DNA from: Rhodosporidiobolus odoratus | Taxonomy: Eukaryota; Basidiomycota; Microbotryomycetes; Sporidiobolales; Sporidiobolaceae | Direction: 5' to 3' | DNA: 64,000 nucleotides | NCBI GenBank assembly: GCA_034387635.1 | Contig: JAOANU010000015.1 | Coordinates: 372,001-436,000, forward strand | In this document: one piece after another, positions 1 through 12,270 of the stretch | Position numbering within the stretch: position 1 is the stretch's first letter | How the letters are laid out: each line of letters opens with the position of its first letter | The notes under the pieces: model-generated | Database searches by the model: none | Told to the model about the DNA's origin: nothing | Seen by the model: the letters and a program-made list of their open reading frames with translations, nothing else | Program-made: the position numbers and the translations under genes

Positions 1-2062
1 TCGGGGGAAGAACAGAAATTCTGACGAACCGATAGCGAGGGGAGAGAGGTTCCAGGTGGAGTTGTGCTTCAAGGCGGGGGTAGCTTGAGGAGCGCAGATG
101 ACAGTGTCGAAGTCGTGTTCTTCCCAGAGCTGGACAGAGATAAATAGTCAACACTTGCGAAAGAAGCAGCACACTGCGGAAAACCCACTTGTTTGCGCGC
201 TTTCGACACGTAAATGTCTCTGTGAACGGGCGAATGTGTCAGTAGATTGCGAGTCGCGTGCGGAAAGAAACCCGAAAGCTGCGCACCGCTTATGCTGCCA
301 TTCCTGCAACTCGGTCACGCTCTTTCCCCTCGACACCCTCAACAGCCTCGCGAGCTTGTCATCCCCGAGCACACTCTCCACAATCCAAGCGATGACATTG
401 CGCAGGAAAGACGGGAGACGGGGACCGAAGGTGACAAGCCACAGCGACGACTCTTGAGGGTCTCCTTGCAAGCCCGACAGGAGGGTTTCGTCTGTGCAGT
501 GCCATAGAGAGTGAGTGGGGGCCGCCATAAGGAGTAAGTAAGCACCTACAGCGTCCGGCAGATGTGAGGGCGACGAAGAGCTCCATAGCTTCCAAGGCTG
601 TTGAGCATGGTCAGCATGAGGCGACAAAGACAAAAAAGAAAGGAACGAACGATTCGGTGGCGAAAACTCGATGCATTGGTGGCCTTGCCTGCGCAGGGCT
701 TCGACGGTCTCGAGGACCGCCCGTTCGCAAGCGGGAGAAGCGTGACAAAACCCGTCTGCGAAGTTCAACCGGCGAAAGCATCAGCTTCGTCCTTGCGACC
801 GTTGCACGATGCTGGGACGTACCCGTCACGAAGTAGCCGACTTTCAGCCGCTTCGGCAGCTTGACCTCGCGATAAGGCAGCGGAATCACGTTCTGCGTCT
901 TGGCCAGCTCGACGGAACCATCGAAGAGCACGCGGTGTATGAGCTCGAGGTCCGCCACGCTTCGGCCGATGCCGCCCATAGATACGTTGACGACCTCCGA
1001 GCCGGGGTTTGAGGCTCGACAGCCGCGACTGGAGATGCGGCCTTTGCAGGGTTTCAAGGCGAAGCATCCGGAAAAGTGTGCAGGGATGCGAAGAGAGCCG
1101 CCACTGCAAGCGAAGGCGTATCAGTGTGAGCTAGGAGGGCTCATGAAAGGACGAAATACATGCGCACACATCGCTGCCAATGCCCAGCGGAGAGCCATCG
1201 CTGGAGAGAAGGCCAGCTTCGCCGCCGCTGCTGCCACCAGTCGTTCGGGTGGGGTCATAAGGGTTGCGTGTGATGCCGAAGAGCGGGTTCGCACACTCGA
1301 AAGAAAGCATCGTCTGCGGGACATTCGTCTTGACGAAGGGGATGCCGCCCGCTCTGCGGAGAAGTTTGACGAGAGAAGCGTCTTTCTTCGCAGGGTCGTT
1401 AATCTGATGAGTAAAGCCGATGGTCGAGTCGACGTCTTTGACATTGATTTGATCCTTGAGGCTGACGGGAACGCCATGTACTGGTGTTTGTGTACTGAGT
1501 CAGCACCTCCGCTACCTTACAAGCGGCGGAGTTGCAAGACGAGTGGAGGCTCACAGGGTCCGATAACCTGGCCTGTCCTCTCAAAGTCTGCATCAAGATT
1601 TTGCGCAGCTTTGAGAGCATGAGAGTACATGATCTCGCTAAGAACGTTGTGGTCCAGCTGGGATCTGGAAGAAGAACCGATGTAGACGAGCAGGACGTTG
1701 CTGGCGGTCCATCCCGGACGACGGGTGCGGATGCTGCCAAGAGTACGTAGTGTCCTCAGTAGATCGTCGCGATTGGAAGCTGACAGCACTCTGCCGAGAC
1801 AGGTGCCGGCGAATGAAGGATTCGAGCGTACTTGTCAACGATCTGAGGGGCCGTGGCGCTCAGAATGGCGCTCTCTAGCTCTGCCGTGATGTCCGCTGCA
1901 TACTTGTCCAGGAGCTTCTGTCCAACATCAAGAGCTATTTGTCGTTCGGTGCTGCTCGAGATAAAAGCGGTTCAAGAGCCCGAGAAAAGTGGCAGGAATA
2001 AAGTCGAGACGGACTCACGCCTTTGTGTCACGGGCGATCTGCCAGGCTGGGGTCCAGAGCAT
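1..2062 (-). CDS. Amidase (amidase-signature / fungal acetamidase family), 3' end beyond the window
   Basis: Amidase-signature hydrolase, expected to cleave a small amide to acid and ammonia; the substrate cannot be read from sequence. All three catalytic residues of the family are visible: the Lys in VSLKD (about 1440-1470), the cis-Ser in the TGGSSGGE block (about 1215-1240) and the nucleophile in GGSLRIP (about 1080-1100), which is split by an intron whose acceptor is near 1115. Downstream, NFADGFCHASPACERAV and TVICAPQATPALKH match the C-terminal half of fungal acetamidases. The start at 2062 gives exon 1 MLWTPAWQIARDTK, spliced over about 60 bp to the QIALDVGQKLLDKYAADI helix typical of the family N-terminus. 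At least five short introns break the reading frame. The stop codon lies beyond position 1. It is divergent from PRP5. Confidence 0.88.
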
Positions 2063-2414
2063 ACCGGTACCCTATCAGATGCTGAGTGTGTCGAAATTAC
2101 TGCAGCGAGCGCGGGAGTGAGGCGAAAGAAGAAAAGGAGACTATGGGCCCGCCTGAGGAGAACGGCAGAACAGATGGCGGGGATGGAGGGCGTGATCAAG
2201 GGTGCTTCACAGTCCACCTCCCGCGATATTGGCCGAATTAGAAGATAGCTTGAGGGTGATATGGCGTAAACCGGGTGCGATGCAGGAGGGGAAGAGGCCG
2301 TCGCGGACGACTCTCGCTTCCTAGTCCGCCTGTCGCTCTGAAGCCTTGTCGTAACGGTCGCATAAGCTTCCAAGGAACTTTCAGCACGGCCGCAAACTGC
2401 ATCGACTGTTCCCC
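2063..2414. promoter_or_regulatory. Divergent promoter between amidase and PRP5
   Basis: These 352 bp separate two start codons pointing away from each other, so they must hold both promoters and 5' leaders. I see no open frame with family similarity and no distinctive repeat or RNA structure. Confidence 0.5.
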
Positions 2415-5400
2415 ATGCCGTCCTCGCATCGTTCTCCCTCACCTTCTTCCCACTCATCAAAACGACGTCGCCACGACGACGACGCCTCGCCCCGAAAGAG
2501 CAGCAATCACTCGAGTCGCAGAGGGTACCGTGACGACGACTACGATTACGAGCGATCTCATCGGAGCGAGAGGAGAGGTTCAAGTCGGGAGAGGCGAAGG
2601 GAACGAGACAGAGACAGGGAATACAGCTCGAGGGACTACGACCGAGACCGGGACCGGGACAGAGATAGAGACTACAAGGATTCAGAACGCAGGAGAGACA
2701 AGGATTACGACCGGGATGAGTACAGATCCTCGCGCCGACACGAAGACCGCTCGCCTCGACGAAGACGGGACGACGATTACCACAGCTCGTCGAGGCGGGA
2801 TGAGCGTCGCGCATCTCGTTACGAAGACTCCCCTCGTAGCAGTCGCGACACCCGAACTCGTTCGCCGGAACGCGATCGGCGCGCTCGTTCTCCTGTTTCC
2901 GCCCTTCCCTCGAAATCATCAGCATCCGCATCTGCCGCCGCCGCTTCCTCACCTCCTCCATCCACAAATGGAGCAGCCACTCCTGTGGGTCACAATGGCG
3001 CCGCCTCGCCTGCGCCCGTACCTGGAAATGCCACTCCTTCTGCCGCAGACGAGGAAAAGCAGCGCCTCAAGAAGCAAAAGCTCGAGGCTTGGAAGAAGAA
3101 GAAGGCCGCCGAGGCCGCCGCTTCAGCCTCTTCGGTAGCTAGTCCTGCCCCGGCTTCGCCAAGGCCCGAAGAAGGGGCGAAGAGTGCTTCACCTGCTCCG
3201 TCCGCTTCTCTGCCCGCAAAGCCTCTTCCCGCTGGACTGCCTGCCAAACCGATAGCAGCCATCAGCGGTATGTCTCCTCTTCGCTCACTTGTTCTTCCGT
3301 TCGGACGGTGCTCAACTTGGGTTCCCTTTTGCAGCCCTCCCGACCAAACCCGTCTCTATCCCTCCAAAGCCCGCCTTGAAACCCATCGCTCCCGCCGCTA
3401 CTCCGGCCGATGCCGCAGATGCCGCAGCTGCAGCCGCCGCGGCGATCTCGTCTCGTCTCTCTTCCCTCGGCACCGCTCGCGCCAGCCCTCTTTCCGCCTC
3501 TCTTCCCGCCAAACCTGCCTTTTCGCTTGGCACCTCGAACCCGCTCCGCCCTTCAGGGTTGAAGAACTCGCTTCGCATGGGTGAAGATGGAGAAGACGAT
3601 ACCAAGAAGCCGGGCATGATCAAGTTTGAAGGCGATATCGACATGTCTGTTGGTGAGGGCGGAGCAGAAGATGGCGAAGACGATGATGAGGACCTCGAGG
3701 GAGGCGCAGCGTATAAGGGGGAGGACGCGGCTGCCCGCCTCGCAGCTCGCATGGCGGCGATTGAGGCTTCGGCCGAAGAGGAAGGAAAGGAAGAGCAGGA
3801 GGACACCGAGATGCAAGCTCCGGCTGCTGAGGAGGAAGAGGAGGATGAGCTGGACGCATTCATGAGCTCAGTCAACGCCAAGGTCCGCCAGGTTGAGAAG
3901 GAGGACAAGGCAAAGATCGGCGGGAAGAAGGTCGCGGAGGTTGAGCCTGAGGGAGACGGCGAAGGCGCAGAGGAGGAAGAGGATGACGTGGCCAAGGTTG
4001 GCATGTCCGCACAGGAAATTCTCGCGTACGTTGTTCCTACTGTTGGGGCTACGAAGCTGTTGCTGACCTAGCTCATTCACAGCCTCGCCGCCAAAAAGAT
4101 CAAGAAAGGCCGCGAGTTGCAAGCGCCAAATCACTCCATGATAGATTACCTGCCCTTCCGCAAAGCCTTCTACACCGCACCTCCGGAGGTTGCCGAGCTC
4201 ACACCAGAAGAGGTGAACGCGCTCCGTCTCGAGCTTGACGACATCAAGATCCGTGGTGCCGAGCCGCCGAAGCCTGCGACAAAGTGGAGTTACTTTGGTT
4301 TGCCCGCTGCTTGGTACGCCCTCTTCCTGGTTTACTCTGCCGCGGAAAGGCTGATGTGCGCTCCGTCGTGCAGCATCGACGTGATCAAGAGCCTCGAGTA
4401 CGTCGCGCCTACCTCGATTCAAGCACAGGCCATTCCCGCCATCATGTCTGGACGCGACATTATCGGTGTCGCCAAGACTGGTTCCGGCAAAACGATGGCC
4501 TTCATCCTCCCCATGTTCCGCCACATCAAGGACCAGCCGCCTCTGCGCCCGCTGGATGGGCCCGTGGCTATGATCATGACCCCTACCCGCGAGCTTGCGA
4601 CTCAGATCTTCAAGGAGTGCAAGCCGTTCCTCAAGGCTCTCGGGTTGAGGGTGAGTTGCTCTTCCTTTCGCTTAGTTTCCGTCGTTGCTGACCGTCTCTG
4701 GGTGTCAGGCTTCGTGTGCTTACGGAGGCATGCCGCTCAAGGACAACATCGCCGACATGAAACGTGGATCGGAGGTTATCGTCTGCACGCCGGGTCGCAT
4801 GATCGAGCTGTTGACGACAAACTCTGGTCGGCTCATCAACCTTCAGCGCGTGACTTACCTCGTGCTCGATGAAGCTGACCGAATGTTCGACATGGGCTTT
4901 GAACCACAGGTGAGTAAGGCGCCTTCGCCGTGCTCTGGCTTATATTGACTCAACCTTCTCTACTCAGGTCATGAAAATCATCGGTCAGATTCGCCCAGAC
5001 CGTCAAACGGTTCTGTTCTCTGCTACCTTCCCTCGTCAGATGGAGGCACTCGCTCGCAAGGTCCTTCGTCGTCCCCTCGAGATCACCGTCGGAGGTCGAT
5101 CTGTTGTCGCCGACACCATCTCGCAGGTCGTTGAAGTTCGCACGGAGGAAACCAAATTCAACCGCATGCTTGAGCTTCTCGGCAATTTGTTCAACGAAGA
5201 AGAAGATGCGCGCGCCCTCGTCTTCGTCGAGCGTCAAGAGTCGGCAGACAAGCTTTTCGTTGAGCTTAAAAACAAAAACTACACCTGCATGCCGCTTCAC
5301 GGTGGCCGCGAGCAAGTCGACCGTGATCAGACCATCGTCGACTTCAAGAATGGCAGCTGCCCTATCGTCATTGCTACGTCCGTCGCCGCGCGTGGTCTCG

Positions 5401-6808
5401 ACGTCAAGCAGCTCAAACTCGTCATCCAGTACGACGTTCCCAACCATATGGAGGACTACGTGCATCGCGCTGGTCGAACCGGACGGGCTGGCAACACGGG
5501 AACTTGCGTCACCTTCATCACGCCCGATCAAGAGCGCTACTCGATCGACATCCTCAAAGCGCTGCAAGCATCGAAAGCGACCGTACCTCCAGAAGTTGAG
5601 GCCATGGCTCAGGGTGCGTTCTCGGTTCTTACCCTCGCTTACTGGCCATGAGTTTGCAGCTGACTGGTCTTCCCTCGGTAGCGTTCGCCGACAAGGTCAA
5701 GGCCGGCAAGGCTCAAGCCGCCTCCTCCGGTTTCGGTGGCAAGGGTCTCGAAAAACTCGACACCGAACGCGAGTCCGCCATGCGTGCAGAACGTGCTGCC
5801 CGTGGAGAGAACACTGCCGAGAAGACAGAGGAGGGAGAGCAGAGTGAGGCGGACAAAACGGCTCAGAGCGTCGCCGACATGGAGATTGAGATCATGCGCG
5901 GACCGGCGCCGGATCTTGCCAAGGGCAAAATGCTGCCAGAGAACGGAGGCGTTACTGTCGAAGTCGCCGATCCGAAAGCCGTGGAGGACGCGGCGAAGAA
6001 GGCTGAGGACGAAGCGATCGCTGCTGGGTACGCTTCAGATCTCCATTCTGCCTGCTCGTATCACAAATCTAACCCTCCTTCCCTTCGACTCACAGCAAGA
6101 CTGCCGGTGCTGCCGGTGCCGCGAGTGTCCTCGCCAAGTTCAACGCCATGCTCAAGGCGAAGAAGGCCGCCGCGTCTGCTCCGACCGAAGATCACTCGAC
6201 TGAAGCTGCTCGCCGCCGTGATCCGGATGCGACGGACTACCACGTACGTCACACGACCTTGTCCACTGCGAAGAATGCTGATGCTATACTTTCTTCGCAG
6301 GCCATTGTCTGGATCAACGACTACCCGCAGAAGGCGAGGTGGAAGGTCACCAATAAGGAGACCATGGTTCACGTGCGCCAGCTTTCCCCTCTACCTCGCC
6401 TACACTTTTGACTCAGTCTCGGTACCATTCGCAGTTCGTCGAGTCGACTGGCGCTTCCATCACTTTCAAGGGTATCTACTACGAACCAGGAAAAGAACCC
6501 GGCCCTAACGACCTGCCCAAGCTTCACTTGCTCATCGAGTCTAATGAAGAGCTGCGGGTGCGTCCTATTCGATTCTTGCACTGAAGTAGCAATGCTCACG
6601 CCGCGCTCTTTGTCCAGGTCAAACACGCTATCGCTGAAATCAAGCAAGCCCTCATCGAGGGCGCAACGATGGCGCTCGAGGTTGGTCCTTCTGTCTCTCT
6701 CGCTCCGGATCATTCGCGTACTGACTCTTATGTGCTCGACAGGCCGAACAGCGTGCCGGACCTGGCGGTGTTGGTGGAGCTGCGATGGGCAGGTACTCCG
6801 TGGTTTGA
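2415..6808 (+). CDS. PRP5: DEAD-box ATP-dependent RNA helicase Prp5 (DDX46), pre-mRNA splicing
   Basis: Prp5 remodels U2 snRNP during branch-site recognition in prespliceosome formation. The N-terminus (about 2415-3000) is an Arg/Asp/Ser-rich RS-like domain as in metazoan DDX46, followed by Ala/Pro-rich and acidic segments. The helicase core shows AKTGSGKT (motif I, about 4470), [21 protein letters not shown] (motif II, about 4870), SATFP (motif III, about 5020), [10 protein letters not shown] and [10 protein letters not shown]. The intron at about 4313-4372 restores the [19 protein letters not shown]-motif region. After the core the frame runs through several small exons to the C-terminal [14 protein letters not shown] segment and ends in GRYSVV, the counterpart of the GRYKVL end of human DDX46, which fixes the stop at 6806-6808. 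About ten introns. PRP5 assignment rests on the RS domain, C-terminal region and terminal motif together. Confidence 0.93.
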
Positions 6809-7435
6809 TTCCCCCGTGTTTCTCCTCTCTCTTTTGCGATATTATTGAACTTCCAAACCGTTTTGCTCCCATTCACAAGCCCGTCTCGATCGAGGGCTCA
6901 CAAAAACAGAGCAGGAGAGTGCTCGTCTCTTCCTTTTCCGTTCCCCTCTGTCCGCTTTTCCTGCTGGAGGCGGGTGTCGCCGTTCGCTCACCTTGCTTCT
7001 CTTCACGGCAGGCCGCGCAACGGTCTCTACGCTACTGTCCCGTCACCCAGGTGCGCCTCTTCCTCAGTCTGATGCCTAGGCTCGCTGCTCTTGACTTTGC
7101 GAAGAGAAGGAAAGATGCTTTTTATGTCTAGGTCAGTCCTTTTCCTTACTTACATGATGGCATCGTTGCACGCTACGGAGTGTGAAATATAATACTGTGC
7201 CCCTTAGAAAGCTACCTGCCTGCTGGTCCCCGGCCCGTAGAACATATGGTTTTTCCTTCGCTTGTCGTCTCATCTGGTGCTCGATTCAATCCTTCTTGTC
7301 GGCTCCCGGGTATCGCACGCTCCTACGCTTATGCTTCTCGTGCATCACAGCCCGATACAGTCTGTCTGCTTGTAAAATGGATGAACTGCTTCCTCATCGC
7401 GTTCTCTCTACTTGTTTCACCTCGTCTTCCACATC
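6809..7435. other. Intergenic region PRP5-DHFR
   Basis: About 630 bp between the PRP5 stop and the DHFR start. It is CT-rich and holds several short open frames without recognisable similarity; I read it as PRP5 3' UTR plus DHFR promoter and leader. Confidence 0.5.
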
Positions 7436-8254
7436 ATGTCAGACGCGATGAAACCTGTGAGTCTGCTCAGCGTCTACAAAGAGTCCTTTGCTTACCTGCT
7501 CGTTTCTCAGCTACCTCTTACGCTCATCGTTGCCGCGACTCCCTCAAACGCAATCGGTCGCGCCTCATCTCTACCATGGCGGCTGTCGAAAGAGATGGCA
7601 TACTTTGCGCGCGTCACAAAGGGTGAGAACCCGGAGCAGGAAGGCCTAAACGCCGTCATCATGGGCCGGAAGAGCTGGGAGGGGATTCCTGCCAAGTTTC
7701 GACCATTGCCGGGACGGGTCAATGTTGTTGTCAGCAGGCAGGCAGACTTCAACCTGTACGCAACGCCTTTCCTTGCTGCTATACGGAGCGTTCTCACTGT
7801 CTTCATTCGTTGCAGCGCCGGTGCACCACAAACACACCTCGCTTCCTCTCTTCCGTCTGCTGTCCACCTCTTGCGGTCGCCTTTTAGTCCTTCGTCTTCC
7901 GCTCCCTCTCCTTCCGCCACGCCGTCCGCACCGAACCGAACATTCCTGATCGGAGGGGCTCAGCTATACAACCTCGCCCTTACTGAACCCCTGAACGCCG
8001 ATTCATCCTACCTCGCTAATCGCATCATCCTCACCCGCATTTCAAGCGACTACCCCGACTGCGATACCTTCCTGCACGACTTCACAGCCGACACAGACGC
8101 GCAAGGTAACAAGATGTGGCGACGGGCGAGTCATGGAGAATTGCAGGAATGGGCTGGGTGGGAAGTTCCCGAGGGCATTCAAGTTGAACGGGATAGGATG
8201 GTCAAGGAGGCGGAGAAGAAAGTTGAGTATCGGTATGAGATGTGGATAAGATGA
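7436..8254 (+). CDS. DFR1: Dihydrofolate reductase
   Basis: Reduces dihydrofolate to tetrahydrofolate with NADPH, supplying one-carbon units for thymidylate, purine and methionine synthesis. Predicted about 234 residues. Exon 1 encodes MSDAMKP; a 54-bp intron (7457-7510) joins it to LPLTLIVAATPSNAIGR, giving the classical AIGR...LPWRLSKEM active-site region, IMGRKSWEGIP and PLPGRVNVVVSR. A second intron (7756-7815) precedes a Ser/Ala-rich loop and the IGGAQLYNLAL motif that closes the NADPH site. Both introns happen to be in frame with no stop, so the raw open frame reads straight through them; the GT/AG borders and family alignment argue for splicing. The start at 7436 places the protein beginning seven residues before the conserved beta-strand, as expected. 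The N-terminal half is compact and the Ser-rich insert before IGGAQ is lineage-specific. Confidence 0.92.
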   Translation: MSDAMKPVSLLSVYKESFAYLLVSQLPLTLIVAATPSNAIGRASSLPWRLSKEMAYFARVTKGENPEQEGLNAVIMGRKSWEGIPAKFRPLPGRVNVVVSRQADFNLYATPFLAAIRSVLTVFIRCSAGAPQTHLASSLPSAVHLLRSPFSPSSSAPSPSATPSAPNRTFLIGGAQLYNLALTEPLNADSSYLANRIILTRISSDYPDCDTFLHDFTADTDAQGNKMWRRASHGELQEWAGWEVPEGIQVERDRMVKEAEKKVEYRYEMWIR

Positions 8255-8746
8255 CGGAGGTAGAGCGGATGCTGAGCATCCTCCTGGAATGGGCAATTCT
8301 CCCTATCGTGTTTTGCCCTTAACCGAGCCGTCCACATGTGAGGGTTATCCTGCCAAAGCGCGCGTATCTCGGCGCAGTGCCGCATGTGCAAGCGATGAAG
8401 CAGGTCTACGCAATATTCCACCACTAAGCGTCGTTGCGAGATTATACAAGGTCAACAACGGCTCTATGGTCAGGTGACAACTCGTGCAGAACAGTAGCTC
8501 TCCTCGCGGGGAATCCCATCGTCCTCGGACGCGAACGGCAGCGGTCTGGAAGCCCGTGACAAGCTGCGAAAGGCGCTGCAGGCAACGGCGAAATCCAGCG
8601 CCGGGGCGAGAAAAGCGTCGCCCAACCTCTGGTGAGCGCCGCTATACTGGGCCAGGGACCGATGCGCAGGGTGTGAAACCGCCAGAGCACACCGACACCG
8701 GAGAAACCCCTCACTCTCCTGCATTCGCCGTAACCGTAACAAGGGA
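8255..8746. other. DHFR 3' flank, no gene seen
   Basis: About 490 bp between DHFR and the proposed left border of the Crypton relic. Short open frames on both strands show no family similarity. It should include the DHFR 3' UTR. Confidence 0.4.
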
Positions 8747-8783
8747 GATTGAGAAGGTAACATTATATACTCTCACGCACATA

Positions 8784-8795
8784 GAGTCCGGACTC
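8784..8795. repeat. 12-bp palindrome GAGTCCGGACTC, left copy
   Basis: Perfect inverted repeat in non-coding DNA; a partial copy (GAGTCCG) follows at about 8811. The same 12-mer recurs on the other side of the Crypton relic. Confidence 0.6.
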
Positions 8796-9337
8796 GGTCT
8801 TGTATGTGAGTCCGTAATGCTAGTCTATAATCTCTCTCAGCCCTTCATGCCCTTCATGTCCTCTTCTCTCTGTTCGGTCTGCTTGAAAAGGCATCAGCAA
8901 GCTACAAAGTATTCCCTTTAGTATTACCGCGCTTCTCTTAGCATCCCATAAAGCGTCTACGAAGCACGAAGCACCCCCCATTTCCCTTCCCTCTTTCGCT
9001 CTCAGTAATCGGCGTCGACCCACACTTGCGGCAGAGAGAGTCAGACTGACGGAGCAGTAGCGCTACAAGGTACGTGTCAAGTAAGCTCTCCTTTTGCCGC
9101 GAGTATACGCTAATTCGCTCATCCTTGCCAGCTTCCCGCAATATCGTCTCGCCGTTCTACGACAGCAGCGCTGCTCACAAACGCAACGGAACAGTAGAGA
9201 CACTCTGTAATGCAGGTCAGGACCCCAGCCAGTGGTCTGAGCAAAGAGTCGATCCATGCAGACAGCGCAGGCGGGAGAAAGAACAAAATGGAATGACGAT
9301 GACAGCTATACTACAGAAAAATGGAAGAGCAACGGAC

Positions 9338-12270
9338 CTATACAAGAGGAATATCGGCATCCGGAGTCTTCGGCAGAATCTTGCGGAGGTTGTCGAGGGA
9401 TTTGTTCGGAAGCGAGATCCGGAACTCCTCGACGGTTTTGACCGCCCGCTCCTCCGCAACCTCGTAGTACTGCATGATGTGCCGCACTCGACTGATGATC
9501 ACCAATCGCCTGAGATAGAACTTCCTATCCTTTTCCACCTTCTTCATGGCGGACAGCGCTTCTGATCCTTCCGGCCAAACCTCCTCCACACTCGGCAAAT
9601 TCCCCAACCCCTTGGTCCATTCCCTCCAGGCCTGATCAACCGTGGTGATGGTGCGACTCATGGAGAAGCCGGTGTGAGCCGCAGTTGTGGCAGTCGTGGA
9701 AGTCGAGGCAGTGCCGGAAGAGGAGGCGGTGGCGGAGGCGGTAACGGAGGTAGTTGCAATGGCGGCGGAACTGGCGGAGGAGGAAACAGCGAGAGCAGAC
9801 GTCGTAGAGGAAGAGGACGAGGGCGAAATTTCAGCTTGGAGGCGGAGCGTGACGGCGCCGGAGAGGATGTCGGAAAGGAAGTTGTGGGTGGAAGCGTTGG
9901 CCTTAGCAACCTCGGCTTGGAGCGAGGCAATAACATTTTGAGTAGCTTGCTGTTGCTGATTCTGAGCGGCGAAGCTGTTGGTGATGAACTCGGTGAGATG
10001 TGGAAGGAGAGACTGAAGCTGAAGCTGGATTGGATCTTCGACGGTTTCGAGATGACGCTTCATTTGCCCTTCAAAAGTGGTGAAAAGCGGATCCTTGAAG
10101 AGATGATGAGAGAAGAGAGGGTGCGAAGGGTAGATAGGGCGAAGGCAGGCGGCGTCTTGGAGGATGACGCGACGAAGGAAGATCAGGAGGCGGAGGAAAC
10201 CGCCGGCGCAAATGGTTTGCTCAACTCTATCCCCGGTTTCTTGACGCCGAAGCCTGGACGAGGTTGATTGTCGCATGGGGAACGAGTTGCGGTGTGCGGT
10301 TGAGCAGTATCAGATCAGGGTAGAAAAGGCGAAAGGGTGAAGCCGGAGATGATCATTGAGGCAATCATAGGCGGTATATGGAAGGAGGACAGAGTATATG
10401 TCAGTGTACTGTAGTAGTCGAGCTTGAGCAATGGTAGCTGAGAGGGGAAGGAGAGGGAGAATGACAAGAAAACCCCGAAATAGAACATGCGGAAAGAAGA
10501 GAAAATGCAGCGCACCACTCATCCGCCTCGGGGAATATCTGCCGCTCCAGCTCTTCGGGTATCGGGATATCCCACTTCAGGAAGTAGGTGCCTCCCTTCG
10601 CATCAAAGCCAGCCTAAACCCTCGCCACCTCCCTCGCAATCCCAACCAAGTAGCACCGGTCCACCGCGTCCGCGTTCCACCGCCCGTGCTTCCGGATGTC
10701 GTACTTGTTTGCTCCATCTAGATCCGCCATGCGAGACCCACTGCCACGGAAAACGTGGGTCTTAGCTTTGGTCGTCATTCCGACGGCTTTGAGGTCGCGG
10801 TTGGTGGCTTGTAGGAAAGAGTTGTAGGCGACTTCAAAAAGCGGGCCAGCCGCTGAGAGCAGAAGCTTCAGGTCGAACCATTCAGAGGATGCAGCGAAAG
10901 AGGGGAACGAGGTGTCGTAAGGTAAAAGCGTTCTTCAGCAATGTGTAGGCTATCAAGGTCGGGTGGTGGAGAGACAGGTGAACAGACAGGCAGATCACAA
11001 GACAGAGATGTTAGCAAGCAATTATAGGAAGGGAGAAGCAAGGGTATTTACCGATAGAAGAGGTACAATGCCAGCGCGCTAACCCCGCATGCCTCGAAAT
11101 CGGCGTGACGAGCGAAGGAAGCATACTCTTGCCTACCCTCCTGATTTGTCATCCCATGGTCGAGCAATGCAAGCACAACATGACAGGGCGTCGGCCCTTC
11201 GTTCTTGAGCTCGACGGTGGAGAGATCGGTCAACTCGATAGGGAGGATGTTGTTGCTTCGAGGAGTAAGCCGTAGTGCCCGAGGCAGTACGCAAGCCGGT
11301 CCCGTAGCCCTTCAGCAGTCTCTCGAGCGAAGCCTGCCTTCAGGAAAGCCTTGAACTGATCGAGTGAGGTGTACCCGTCTTGCAAGGAGCCTGTCGGAAG
11401 GAAAGGGTTAAGAGGAGCGTGAATACCACCGATATAGCGAGCAGCGTACCAATACCGCGGTCGACATACTCCTTGCGCTTCCGCTCGTGCTTCTTGGCCG
11501 CCGTAAGTTCCCGTAGCTGCTTCACCGCCGGCCACTCACCGGGATGAGGGAAGCCGTTCACTCCCTCTGCCCGCTGCTGTTTCCAGAGGTCAACAACGGC
11601 CGCTACGTAGGTGTCAATGACCGAGGCTGAAACGGTCTTGCTCGCTGCGGGACATAAGAGGCGAGAGAATTGGCGAAGGGGACAATTAAAGCGGGGATGC
11701 GAAAGTCAGCAGCTTTGTCGGAGAGAATGGCCAGCAGAGGCACGCACAGGTTGAGGGACCATCATTCTGTACATCTCCATCGGAACCATCACCCTCCTCT
11801 CCCTCAACAGGAGCGGTTGCTGCCTTCTTCTTCGTCTTCGAAGGTGCTCGCTTCTTGGCACCCGGCTTCGGTTTTGGTCCAGTCTTGCGCGGTGGGCGAT
11901 TGACGACCTCTTCCATGAGGAAGAGCGCGAGTTTCTCGCCCGTCACAGCTTGCCTATCAACAAGCAGGTGTCAGCAAGAAAACACTGCATGGAGGGGAGG
12001 AGAACAAACTCACGCGCTTAAACCTGCAAAGCCTTGCTGATCACACCACAACTTAAACTCTGCCTGCTTGGGTTCGTACTGTAGCCTGGTTGTTCTGGGT
12101 CGAGCATCGGCATGTTGCTGTCGGATCTGAGACGTAGCTTCCCGGAGGCGGATTTCGGCTAGGATGTTCTGACTCGTGAGCTGCGAGATGTTGACACCGG
12201 AACTCGGTGCACTAGTTGTAGGGCTGACGCCTTCTGTTGCACGCGCGCGACGATTTCGAGCAGGAGGCAT
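9338..12270 (-). pseudogene. Crypton tyrosine recombinase with Ndc10-like and GCR1_C-like domains, frameshifted and interrupted
   Basis: Read from 12270 downwards, exon 1 encodes MPPARNRRARATEG... and a core-binding-like region (TRLQYEPKQAEFKLWCDQ, then GEKLALFLMEEVVNRP). Spliced exons continue through VDLWKQQRAEGVNGFPHP, EYVDRGIG/SLQDGYTSLDQFK and LRDRLAYCLGHYGLL, a pattern of fungal Crypton and CBF3/Ndc10-type proteins. The catalytic end has THVFRGSGSRMADL, IRKHGRWNADA and the tyrosine in RCYLVG. The C-terminal exon (10276-9338) carries FLRLLIFLRRVILQDAA, a glutamine- and serine-rich stretch and a GCR1_C-like domain (TVDQAWREWTKGLGNLPSVE). Two lesions appear: the frame slips near 11259-11266 between GHYGLL and NNILPIEL, and an in-frame TAG lies at 10614-10616 just after the catalytic tyrosine block. 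Intron borders otherwise look normal. Alternative: a sequencing error or unusual splice at either site. Confidence 0.75.

Noticed and set aside
6845..7131. Plus-strand open frames after PRP5, possible extra PRP5 exons
   Set aside because: PRP5 already ends in the conserved GRYSVV terminus at 6808, so these lie in the 3' UTR.
9338..10276. C-terminal Crypton exon as a stand-alone transcription factor
   Set aside because: Its FLRLLIFLRRVILQDAA and GCR1_C-like parts are the usual C-terminal half of Crypton proteins, and the upstream exons on the same strand supply the rest.
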